From: Klebsormidium nitens
Taxonomy: Eukaryota > Streptophyta > Klebsormidiophyceae > Klebsormidiales > Klebsormidiaceae
Reading direction: 5' to 3'
Assembly (NCBI GenBank): GCA_000708835.1
Contig: DF237056.1
Span: forward strand, 1 to 64,000
DNA length: 64,000 nt
Part shown: positions 33,720 through 45,256 of the stretch, piece after piece
Layout: every line of letters starts with the position of its first letter
Position numbering within the stretch: position 1 is the stretch's first letter
Position numbers and translations under genes: made by a program
Notes under the pieces: generated by a model
Told to the model about the DNA's origin: nothing
The model's database searches: none
Seen by the model: the letters and a program-made list of their open reading frames with translations, nothing else

Positions 33720-36700
33720 ATGGCGCCTTCCGTGGGATCTGCAGCCAGCATTACGGGCCTCCTCGTATTTGGGACCACGACTTCGCTTCTTGCTAAGATT
33801 GGTGAGGGTCTGCCCAATTGTCTGCGCTGCAGAAGTGTTTGTCGCAGAACATCAGCTGTGTAGCTCGAAAAACCGGAAAGCTTGCCAGAGTGGTCGTTTG
33901 TTGTTATACTTGATTGAATGTCATGAGTACTCGACATGCATGCGCACAGCACCAGGCAGCAATGCCTGCTCTAGATCCGTGACTTTGCCAGCAACCAGAG
34001 GCTTTTCCCCTTTTTGTTCTCTCCTCTCCTAATATGTGATTGCAATCTGCAAATATCTTCAGACCCCAGTATGTCCCTTGGTATTGCTAGCAGCATTGTA
34101 CTTAGGAACCAGCAGCTGGTGGTCTTGGTTGCATAGGCTGTCTGATCCCAGCAGTCGCTTCTTAATTCGCCTCATGCTGGGTAGCTCATTGAAACTTTCA
34201 AAGCTCAGTCATTTGCGTCGCATCTGAGGAGAGCATATGATTGAGGTCCAAAGTGATGAAGCAGGATGCTAACTAAGATGGGTTGACGGATTGATGGGCG
34301 CCATCAAATGGTATCACGTTTCAGCAGACTACACATTGTGATTGATCTTGTCAAGATTCTTGCTTAAAGAGCCACATTATCTGTCCTGTGGAGATTATGG
34401 AGATCTACGGAAATATTTTCTGGGCTTCAAAACCTCTAACCCCTCTTATGCCTGGGTAAGTCTTGGTTGTCCAAGTTCTCAGTGTTTGCGTGAGCTCAAA
34501 CGGATTGCTTCTCACCAGCTCGAATTCAGCTTAGCAGAAATCACTACTAACAGAACCACTCCACTTGAGTAGACTTTCATGTTGTTTGAAAGATGGCGTG
34601 TTCACTGTCTCACCGCTATTTTTCACCGGGCCTGGTAATTGGCAGACTTCTCCTTGTTTTGTAACATACATATAACAGGTGAGTTCCATATTGTCGAGAT
34701 TACAGGGATTATTGAAGTGACCTCAGTGAAATGTCTACCGCTTTGCAACCAGCGTAGGGGCTCCTTCCATCAGCAGATTAGAGCAAGTTCCTGATCCGGG
34801 ACTCACGATGTGTGCCTTGAATTCTCTTCTTGGGGGCACCACACTCGCATCGTTTAGTCTGCAAAATCAATCACAGGTAAACTTCCTTCGTGTCACTTCC
34901 CCAAACAAACAGCCGCCCTCAACTTGATGATCGAGCAGACCAGACCCGTTTTGTTGGTTGCAGTGTACGAGCTGCGAGGCGAGGGCTCCGGTGGTGAGGC
35001 CAAGTACTTTGTGAAGCCATGGACGATGGTGACGGTCATGTTCCTGGGCATGAGCCTGAGCCTGCCGCTGGCCTACATGGAGCAGTGGGCGGAGGAGAAA
35101 AAGGCCAAAGCGGAGGGGGCCACCCCTCTCCTGGAAAAGGTGACGTTACACACCCAGGCAGTCAACGACCTTGTCTCTATAGTGTCAAGTTAACGAGATG
35201 ACGGCAGACGTCTCCTAGCCCAGCGTTCAGGCGACCAAGTAGAGCAGCCTACTGTAGCAATATTCTGTGTGGACCATCTCTCGGCGTCACAAATGGTTCC
35301 AAAACTTTGGCGAGGCCTGTCCCTCAAATACTTCCCCCCCACTTTGACTGACAATATCTTGTAAGCCTGGTTGCCGCAAAACGTTTTCCCCTGTGCTTGT
35401 TACTCTCGGATTCCGTCCATATCATCCAATCCAGTTGGGTGCTTCTCCGATACTTCGCCTTCAGGAGACGGTCTGAGCCGACCAATCACTTTAAATGCTA
35501 TAAGGCTGACTTCCGATATTCGCACACTTCCACTTGCGTCCTTGACCCACACCCGTTCCCCTTCACTTGAATTTCGATAGCAATGTTGCGCATCACCTCA
35601 CAGCTTGGGGAGACCACGACAGCGCCTTCATTCGTCCGTTCATCTTGTAATTGGATCAGTCTGCTAATCTTCGAAACTCCAAGCTTCTTCCCCCTCGCAG
35701 GCGCATGAGCACTCCGGCACATGGCGCGAGGTGTTCATGCTGGGCATCCCGACGTTCTTCGATCTCGTTGCCACCATCCTGATGAACGTCGGCCTGGTAT
35801 CGGTGACTGCCTCCGTGTACCAGATGCTGCGTGGGGCGGAGATGCTGTTTGCCGCGCTCTTTGCCGTCGTCTTCCTGGGGCGGAAACTTAACCGCTTCCA
35901 CTACGGGGGCATCGCGTGTTGTTTGGTAAGCCCATCGGCTTCCGTCTGTGCTTGCTTTGTGTCCTTGGCAACAGCCCGGAGTTACTTGGAAGCTTGCTAA
36001 CCCGTGGACAAAATCACGGACATCATTGCCGTCCGATTTCACAACGATTCGAACGTAGGCGAAAGTTTTGTCGGATTCTTTTCGAATAGCCAACGATGTG
36101 AAGTTCATCGACGGGTTCTTATCATTGAGGATGATCTGGCGTCACCCGTGCAATAAACCCTCTCGACGTTTGCTGACGTGGGTCTCGAGTGCAACTTGCT
36201 GGGCTTTTGCCTTCCTCCTCGGTATCATTCAGTTGCAAACTTTTAGAGCCATTCCTATCAGCAATATGCGTAAGGACTAGCCAGTCGGGTTTCGCTACTC
36301 GAATCAGCAAGTCCTTTTGGAGCTGCCTCCCATCAAGTACAAAAGCAAGCCGGCCATTCGCACTCCCCCTTGTAAGTTATCCAGTGTTCAGCTTTTTTGG
36401 GTCTCGGTTTGCGATTGGGATCCGCACCGTGTCACCGATCGTTGGCTGACGGTCACGGCGTGCCGGTTCGGTTGCGTTTCTTCCCGCAATCCTCGTCCAA
36501 CCTCTCAACTTCAAATCCACAGTAGAAAGGGTCATCCAGCAGCCAACAAGGCATCCCATTGCTGCGCATCCAGACTTTCGTAAAGGTCAGAGCACTCTAA
36601 CCCTTGGACCAGCCGCCCAATGGGTTCTGTCGGATACATGGTCCCCTTAGCTTTCCGAGTAGTCGGCCGCGGAATTCCGACCCGTTTATTGCTCTAAGTC

Positions 36701-39700
36701 AGGCCCGGCGACATGGCAGACGTTTCAGAGAGGAGTCTCACTTTTCCGCAGGTGGGCATCTCGTTGGTGGGCGTTGCGAGCTTGATGAGCGGCGAGGGCA
36801 GCGCGACGCACCCGGTGACGCCCGCGCAGATGCTGCTGGGGATGGGCCTCATCGTCGCGTCGCAGTCGGTCCAGGCGGCGCAGATCACGTACGAGGACTT
36901 CTTCATGGCGGACCTCAATATTGCGCCCCTCAAGATCGTCGGATTTGAGGTGGGCCGCTCTAAACCGGAGAACGTAGGGTGTCATCATTTTTTCGTTGGC
37001 TAGTGGGCTGCCAATTCCGACTCAAGTCGATTTCCGGCTTGACTTGCAATGCCGTTCAATTGGTCGAAGTACGTGGTCTTTGTTGACCTGTCTCACGCTT
37101 CTCTAAAAACAAGCTGTCGCTTCCCGGCCCGCGAGAGCGGTTGTCGTGGATGCTTGTGACACCTCACGATTCGGCGCTCGAACAATGGTTCTCGGCGCAG
37201 TGGCGCCATCAGATTAGAGAAACGTTCCACAGCGGAGACTCAAATGCGATTGAATGGACCGCAGTTTTGGCCCTAAGTAACGAAGGTGCAGGCAGTGGCC
37301 TCCTCAGGTTCTCCAATTGGCCCAGATCAAGGTCGAACCAGGTACCCGAAGTTTGGCATACTGTCCAAATGAACACCCTGTCAACTTCCTTCTCGCAAAT
37401 AGCCGGTCTTTCATACTTGACCCGTGTCCCTCCTTGGGGCACAACCACTCCGCTGACGCGCTGCTGACGTGTTGTGTTGCAGGGCCTGTGGGGCAGCGTG
37501 ACTATGCTCTTTGTCATCCTTCCCATCGTCTACTTTCTGCCGGGCGCCGAGGGGCATGGCCTGCACGAGAACACCCTCGACACGCTCTACGTGGGCCCGC
37601 CCTGCAGTGTCCCTAATCCCGCGTTCTTTCTTGGACTCTCCTTCTTTCTCACTTTGTCTTGATGTTATTCCCGCTCGTTCTTCCGTTACTCCTGCGCACT
37701 TATCTTCTCTTTTGCTGCCAGCGCTGCACTTGGAAAACGAAGTGATGAGTGTACAAGTTGTGGTGTACGTTCGAAGAGAGCAGAAAGTGGCAGGAAGTTT
37801 TTGGCGTTGCTTCCCACCACATCGGAAAAGCGATGCTTGAAACTTTGCCAAGGAGAGCGTCCCTTGCCCTGATCGGTCGCAAACGGAGAAAACGATCTGA
37901 CAGCTTATCAGACGCCTTTTGCTGATCTCGTCGGCGTTGTAATCCAAGGTCGAACGACCTTTCCGTCCTGCCTTGCCTTCGGTGTTTTGCGGCGCACCCC
38001 CTCAATTTGGAACTTCGTCACGTAGAGCCCTCCACTCTTCGCTTTTAGGGCCGGCAAGAGCGACTCACGTTCTGCCTGCGGACACTCTTCTCCTTCAAGC
38101 CGCAAGTCGTGCAGCCATTCTGGTAACTTCCCACCGACTCCTGCCGGCGCTGTCCTCCTGAGTAACATCATCCCGTCTCTCTTCACCTCGAATGACGTCA
38201 CCCCGTTCTTGGCTGCAGATGATCCGGCACTCGCCCGTCATCGGCGGCGTGCTGCTCTTCGACATGTTTGCGCTGCTCATGTACAACTTCTCCGGCATGT
38301 GCGTCACAGGTGCGCGCGCGCCTCTGGGTGCCGCGTGCCCAGGGCTCTTCAAACAGCCCAGTTTCATCGAGTCGTTCCAAGCAGTACTTAATCAGTCTTC
38401 TGCTCCACAAAGGTCTCCCTTTCCAGCGCGGAAGGCCACAACAGGGAATAAAGGTCCCATTGTCGTGACTTGGCGTATGGAGGTGGGCTGGGAAAGGGGG
38501 GCCCAGATCGAAAACATTGAAAACATTGGTTTTGTACATTCTCGAGTTGCAGACGCGGTTTTCCGAGGAGTATCTTACATGACGTCATTACCGCAGGGCA
38601 TCTTGGAGCGGTGTTCCGGACGGTTCTAGAAACGATGCGCACCCTATTCGTGTGGCTGGTGAGTAATGAACGCTGTTCTCGCGCTTGGGCACACCGACAC
38701 GTGGCGACTGACGCGTCATCTCTGAGTATTGGCTTGACGCTTCATCCACTCTGACGAAGCGGTTAACAGAGGAGTCGTTGAACCATTGCAATTGGCAGAG
38801 CAACATTCAAGGTTGTCAGAATGTCGGGACCGAAACCGGGAATTTGCTTGAAAGGGAGGACGTCACAACGTGTGGGGTTTTTGGGGGCCTGCTCGATCGC
38901 TGATGTGGTTAATCAACTTCCAGCCCAGGGATTCGCCCTGAATTGTCGCCACATTATCCACCCACCAGCGCCCCTGGCTTCGGTCCCGGATTACTTGTCT
39001 CCTTTAAAGAGGGCGTCAGTCTATATATACCGTCCCGGACGGTGGAGCTTCGGTCCGACTTGGACGCGTAAAACTTTCTGGCATATTTGGCAAGGTGCTC
39101 GACTTTTACCGTGAAACCGAGCGATCGAACCTCGCTCGAACCGACTTTCTTCCTTTTTCCGCACGCCCCGCAGACCGATCTCACACCGGTTTTCGATTTC
39201 GACGTCACGCGGGCAGGATCGCCGTGCAATTGAAAACCACCGTACGCGGCTGACGTCAGGCGTTACGGGTCACAGGACGCCCTCTTTAAAGCCGCTTTGT
39301 CGATTCGTTTTACTCACAATCAGAAACTTTGTTGAGCCCTTCCGTCTAACTCTAAAGTAAACCCCGGAACCTCGCAGGTGGACCTGTTTCTGTTTTACGG
39401 CCCTTTGGGGCTCAAGGGCCTCGGCGAATCGTGGGGCGCCACGTCATGGATCCAGGCGGGCGGCTTCGTGGTGCTGGTGTCCGGCACGCTCATCTACTCC
39501 CGGGGCGACGACGAGGACATGACGGCACACCCGCCGGAGGAAGCGCCCGCGGTCGTGGCGGAGCCGGAGCAGCCCGCTGACGTCATCAGGCCCGTGCCCA
39601 AGGCGCCGTCCACCGCGAGTGAGTGCGCGCGTGGAAGCTGGTGCCGGACCTGTGCTTAGCCGGTCGATCAGTTGGTCGGTCGGTTGGTAGTAAACTGGCT

Positions 39701-40471
39701 GTGATCATGCTTAACAAATAGCCGCCTTTTTCGTGTCCAATGCTTTGATATGCTCTGCCGCTGCGCTTGTTTAATTGGCGGCGTACTACGCGCGAGTAGG
39801 CGTGTCCATTTGCATTCTAACATAACCTATCCTTGAAGAGGCTGTGGGCCGACAGAATAGCTTTATCACTCTCTTCGCATCAGTACGTTCGATCCGCTTT
39901 GTTTCAGCTTTTTAACACTTCGGTTATTGTGTTCGACAGTGTACGCTATATACGTTTTGCAGCTCACTCCGTTGATGAAACTTCTCACGACGTCCTTGTT
40001 TGTCTGTTGGCGGAACTGCAGGGCAACGGCCAAGTGCTGCACGCGCAGAGCCGATTGCGATGTCGCCTGGAACATCGTTTTACAAGGTACGTCATTGCTG
40101 ACCTCATCCACGCAGCGTTCAACATCGAAGTAAGACGCTGTTGAGGTCGGGCATCGTTTGTCTGATCTGCCGTACCAGTTGTCATGCCTTGTGACTAGTA
40201 CGAGTGTCACGTTTTCCGGCCCGTAATATCTAATGCAGCTCTAAGATGACTCCCTACCCTTAACGACGTTGACTCGGAAACTCAGCTCGGGCAAGTGGCG
40301 TGCGGCTTAAGATTTGATAACTTTGGGGGTAACTGATCCTGGCTTTCCTGTTGCCCCGCAGAGTTCCATGAGCTTGGCTTCCTTCTCCCCCTTGTCTTCG
40401 TCCGTCTCGCGGTCGTACGCGTTGAGTTCCTCGCACAGGGGAGCCGCTCAGATGAGCGTCTCGCACGCTAG
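33720..40471 (+). CDS. SLC35F6-like drug/metabolite transporter, 9 exons
   Basis: A multi-pass membrane transporter of the EamA/SLC35 superfamily. Exons 33720-33801, 34964-35139, 35701-35925, 36752-36949, 37483-37590, 38219-38309, 38597-38658, 39378-39618, 40362-40471 keep frame for 430 aa. The diagnostic stretch is VTASVYQMLRGAEMLFAALF followed by AVVFLGRKLNRFHY (res. ~127-155), as in animal SLC35F6 (QMLRG, FLGR). Other segments: MAPSVGSAASITGLLVFGTT (TM1), TMVTVMFLGMSLSLPLAYM, GIPTFFDLVATILMNVGLV, GMGLIVASQSVQAAQI, GSVTMLFVILPIVYFLPG, ALLMYNFSGMCVTGHLGAVF, FVVLVSGTLIYSR, giving about ten helices and a Pro/Glu-rich cytosolic tail. SLC35F6 homologues sit in endomembranes or mitochondria; the substrate is unknown. 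The donor of exon 5 (GTGGGC) is weak. The final exon is uncertain: the spliced frame gives KFHELGFLLPL... to TAG 40469-40471, but another open frame exists there (see findings). Confidence 0.88.
39002..39291. repeat. Spaced 16-bp perfect inverted repeat in an intron
   Basis: CTTTAAAGAGGGCGTC at 39002-39017 is perfectly inverted at 39276-39291, inside the intron before coding exon 8 of the SLC35F6-like gene. A TATATATA-like word follows the left arm. It may be the remains of a small insertion, but no target duplication is clear. Confidence 0.6.
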
Positions 40472-41908
40472 TCCGCACACAAGCAGCAATGTATGAAGAA
40501 ACTGCCGCCCTGCATTCGGTAATTAGTAATTTGTCTTAGTACTTTCTGACAATAGTCCAGCTGCATGCGGCAATAAATACTCTGGGCATTGCTTTACAAT
40601 TGTCGTGGCAATTCTCAAATGTGTTGCGAGACGTTTGGCCACCATTAGGCCATTTTGCTGGTCAACCAATGTGGTTAAACAAGGTGTGGAACCGTCAGCA
40701 AGAGCCCACCGTCATCATATGCCCCCCGGTGCATCTCGTACAGAAACATCCGCATTCCAAATCTATATACTCTTTGGCACCGTCGGAGGGGTAAGCCGTC
40801 TTCTTTAATGGGTTTCTCGTGCCATCCACTGTGCACGAGTGTGCATATTGCGTACGCATTGAGGAAACGTATCCATCATTCAGTGAAGTTCCGACACAGA
40901 TAAAAGTGCACCGTTCATTCGTTTGAAGAATCCTCAATCAGTCCTACTGGACTGGATTCTACCCGGCTGGCCTGACCCGGCATTGGTGAAACCGATCTGA
41001 TTGATTTGCCGGCCGTCGCGCGGGCGCAGCCGTTCGTTTGGTCCGACACGCACCGACAAATTGACAGAATTCGACTAGGATCGGATGTATGCACTGTATA
41101 GCCTGCATGACAGTGCATAACATAATATGCAGATCTGCACTGGCGTAGGCTCAATATGATCTTAAGTTGGATCGACTCGAGTCATGCCACTGTGCATGCT
41201 CGATCAATACGTTCATGCAATATCGCGCATTGTCGATTCGTTCATTCGATCTTGCTTAACAAGATCTGTGCAGGAGCTTGAAATGGGCCGCGGAGGGCAT
41301 TGAAACCAGCGCATGCAGCAGCGGGGCCTCACCTAATTACCCGATCATGTCTGTTTTCTGTTTGATCCGATCATGGGCTTCAAAGTAGATATAGCAGGCC
41401 CCATACCCTGCGTGCCGGTTGCATGTTGCGCCACGTAGTACGCGTCACTGATGAACTTGTGCATGAGACTAGCTCCTCCTCTATAAAGCCCTTGGCCACG
41501 TTTGTAGCGGGAGCTATGGAGCGCGGTCACGGTCTTCGGCACGAATCGGGCTCATGCTAATAGAACGACTGCATGACCCCACGAAAATCCAACCGAACCA
41601 AGATCTACCCATGCAGATTAGTTGACTTGATGCTGCTTGTGTGTCTCGAATACCTGCCATGCAGTACTGAGCTACAGCAGGTTGGCGCGGCGGCGGCGGC
41701 ACGGTCTTACGCGGCCGCCTACGCGCTTTACTGCACGCGAGTCGCGGCCGCCCGGTTGAAACTTGCGGGCGTACCCGCGGGCACCCATAACTGATCGAAT
41801 GGCTGTCTTCCTCTTTCACTCAAAGTACTCGCAGTCCAATGCAATTTGGAATTGAGCTGGGCGTCTCCCGTTGAGGGTTTCCATCTCTTCTTTGAGCTTT
41901 CAGGAAGA
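40472..41908. promoter_or_regulatory. Spacer upstream of the orphan membrane-protein gene
   Basis: No gene is supported. A possible TATA box (TATAAA, 41482-41487) lies about 420 bases before the next ATG. The open frames here are short and without recognisable products. The left part should contain the 3' UTR of the SLC35F6-like gene. Confidence 0.4.
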
Positions 41909-43680
41909 ATGGCTGCTCTGACCTCCGTTCAAAAGGCCTCTTTGCTCTTGGTTCTCGGCATTCTTGCCTTGTCTGGGTGCGCTGTCATCTGTGCGCACAG
42001 CGCTGAGGTGGCTGTCCCGTTGAATGGCCTTGAAAACCCCGCTGCCAGAGAGGGCGTCGGTTCGCACCAAGTCTGCATTTGTTCTCCCAAGGTGAAAGGG
42101 CAGAATGGAGGGTCCCCTGATTGCCAATGCACGGACTTGTCCATTTTGGACAAACTGCTCTTCCCAGAAGAGACAGCATCGACCGCAGCAGGAAACCAAG
42201 CTGATGTCAGCATTGCAGGTCATCAATCTGCAGCAGGCAACGCCAGCAAAGAGCTCGAGAATAACAATACTGAGCCATCTGCTAGAGTCCTGAGGTACAA
42301 GTCCCCTCGAGCTGTTTTCTTTCAGCACTTTTCCCCCTTAAAGCACACTGACAAGTCCCTTGCAGAGACTTCTTCTGTGGCGCGCCGCAACCCTGCTCTC
42401 GACGGTCTATCGTCAAATAATATTGTCGATGACTCCTGCCAGTCAGAAGATTCCTCACCCGGCCACTCAGAGAGCACGTCAGTGGCAACAAGGGAAGAGA
42501 GTCATTACAGTCAGAAGCATCCAACTCAGCTAGACGTAGGCAGTCGCGCTAGAGCGCTGTACAGACTCTCGGTCGACTACCTCAGTGAGACGCCTTGGTC
42601 CGTTGCTCTTCTCAGTGTGGTCATGACGCTGTCTGTCTCATGGGGGCTGAACAAACTCCTGGCAAGAGCGGGTCTCTGCAAAGACTTCAACGTTCCTGGT
42701 AAGTAACCTCTTTGCTGGAGCACTGGGCCACCTTTTGATCCGGCCAAACACTGTCTGGTCTGTGGCAAAACCCAAACGTCGAAGTAGGCAAGGGACTTAG
42801 GTGACGGGCCACCGTTCTGGCCTAATGTGGAAGTTGATGTGACGTGTATCAAGGCTCCACTGGCGTACAAACCCATCAGCTATCCAACAAGTTTTTGCAA
42901 ATATCTCGCATGTTCCAATGGTGTGTGAACCTGAAAACATGGTTGTTGTCTGTACACCATTGATGTTTCTCAAGATAATTGATATGATAACCCCATATTT
43001 GCACGATTCCAGCCTTTGTACTCCGGTTGCATTGTCAAATTTTGCAAGTTGCAAACTCACGAGGCCATTCTCGTTCTCATCCTGCAGATGGGTGCCCCCA
43101 GTGTCACCTCAGACATGCGCAAATACAGGAGTACGCGCAGAGGCGCCTGGAGGGGAAGCACGGTGTGCCTGCTCGACCAGCCGCATCGGACAGGGGCCCA
43201 CGTGTGCCAGTCTTTGATGTAAGTTCTGTGTTTCTGCAGTCAAGCGTGTTTGGAAAAAGCACAAGGGAATGGAAACCTGTTTGCTCCGCATACATAGAAT
43301 TTTGAAGCCTGGGGTGTGGTTGATAGGGAGGACTGTAGAACATCTTTCCTCTGATATGATGACGCTGTTACGCTCGTGGCTATCTGTCTAACAACACAAC
43401 CGTGCTTGAACTTGCACTCAGATTCTGGTAACACTTGATGGGCACCACCCTTTTCCCAGAAGTATGCGAAGCAGCAGCGGTCATATCTGCTGTTCTCATT
43501 TGAAGCCCTTATCCAATCTATTTGACCGCGCTGTTTTCTGCTCATTCCTGCAAATGTCGTTCCCTGCAGTCGGATGATGAAGGAGTGGATCCAAGCTACG
43601 CACCCGCCCTGTCGCAAGAGTCCAGCTCCAACTGGGACTCGGACGAATCCAGTGGGGAATCATGTGAAATGTTGCTGTGA
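41909..43680 (+). CDS. Orphan signal-peptide protein with one membrane span
   Basis: I do not recognise this protein. Three exons (41909-42698, 43088-43218, 43570-43680) join in frame to 343 aa. The start MAALTSVQKASLLLVLGILA begins a clear hydrophobic signal segment (res. 1-30). A ~200-residue Ser-rich region follows with a cysteine cluster CICSPKVKGQNGGSPDCQC (~52-70) and several N-x-S/T sites. A single membrane helix WSVALLSVVMTLSVSWGL lies at ~230-248. After it come a short motif CPQCHLRHAQIQEYAQRRLE, which could bind a metal or form a redox pair, and an acidic Ser/Asp/Glu tail (SSNWDSDESSGESCEMLL). The topology suggests a type I membrane protein with an extracellular/luminal Ser-rich part. 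Exon 1 is long and of ordinary coding composition. It may be lineage-specific. Confidence 0.72.
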
Positions 43681-45256
43681 AGGTAAGCCTGCTTCAACCA
43701 ACGGTCGGGGCCTTGATCTTGGCCTTCTTTTCTGGAAACGTGAAACTCATGATGTATACATGAGGGGGTTCGAATGTGGCGCAGGATGTCTTGCCTTTCC
43801 CAATTTCCCCTTCCAATCTTTTTTCAGAAGCTATGCAAGATGATTGGGTCGTCAGGGGCTGTAACAGTATAGGTACCTTTGGTGACATTCCAATACGTTA
43901 TGGATATACGTATCACGTCAAGTATCTGGCCCAATACCACTGGTGTCAGACTCTTGCTTGGGCAATGAACACTGCTCGTGAAGGTACTCACGGAAACAAA
44001 CCACAGGGCTTGCGTGGGGGCACGAGCCAGTACCCGGAAAGGTACTTGGGTGTGTGGTGCGCACGACGCGTGTGGTTTAGTGTGTATATGTGGTGTGGTG
44101 TATATGTGGAGTGATGCAACTTGGGGAGTCTTGGGGTACATCAGATTTGAGCTGGTCCGGTAGGAACCGAGTAGTGAGTGCTGCATGCTTTGTGTCAGCA
44201 AGAGGCGATCAAAAGATCTGCAGAGCTGGGGCTTCAAATATACATGGTTGCTTGTTAATATGTTCGATCATGCTGCAAAGCTTCGTAGACTGGGTCCAAT
44301 CTTCTGGTGTTACTGGTTGTATCTTTACTTTCTGTGCCTCTGGAAAAAACTGAACGTACATACTTACGGCCATCTTGGGATTAGACAGGTTGGGGAATAG
44401 ATAGATAGTCGGAGCAGATCATGTAAAATGACAATTGTCTTGTAAACGAGTCACAGCTTCTTCGTTTTCGGGGATCGGGCCACTTTGCCAAATGAGACTC
44501 TAATATCGTACCTCATCCATTAAATGGTCGGATATGTACATAAGGTTTGCAACGGTATCGTGTTGTAAAGATTCCATACTATGATGAGACAAGAATGACC
44601 ATAAATTTGAAACGTTGTTACATGTTCTGACGGTGCGTGGTCGACGTCGGCCGGCCGTGCATGTCCTTCTGAAGCTACCGGTGAAGTTGCCTTCACAATC
44701 TCGTCGAATGCCAAATGTATGTTAGTTGCGCGATATGAAATTAATGCATGTTAAAGTACGTGTGTACCTATATATATGTTCATTGCATATTTTCAATGGT
44801 TCTAGTATAGATAATCACCGTTCTACCACTGTGATCGATCGGCCAATATATATACAAGTTTAAATTTCGCCGCGGCCATTCGAATTAAGAATGAACTTAT
44901 ACGCACACTGAGAGATATATTCATTACAAGATGCACCATGCAGGTGTGCCATTATGCATCATGCCGAGGTGGCAGTGGCGCGGCTAGGCTCCAACAGATG
45001 CCATGTGCCTAGGTCCTGGCATCATTCGATCAAGCATGGAGCATGTACATTGCTCGGTTGCCATAGGGAATTGCGGCAATTTGTCGTGTCATACGGATCG
45101 AGCGTGTGCGACGGCTCAATGCCTGGCAGTCGCTGGCATTGAACCCCAAAAGTCAAGGCACTGGCATGAGGACTTCATACTTTTAGCTCCTTAAGCATTT
45201 GTTGAGCGGTCACAGAAGCGTGACACTTGTTGACATAAAATGGCCCTCAAAGACTC
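43681..45256. other. Convergent intergenic region, no gene seen
   Basis: This lies between the 3' ends of two converging genes. A TG-rich stretch (about 44050-44113) and AT-rich segments near 44740-44890 are the only features; no open frame with coding character was found. Confidence 0.45.

Noticed and set aside
41846-41908. Upstream extension of the orphan membrane-protein frame
   Set aside because: The extension starts at TTG rather than ATG and would bury the signal peptide; the first ATG in frame is 41909.
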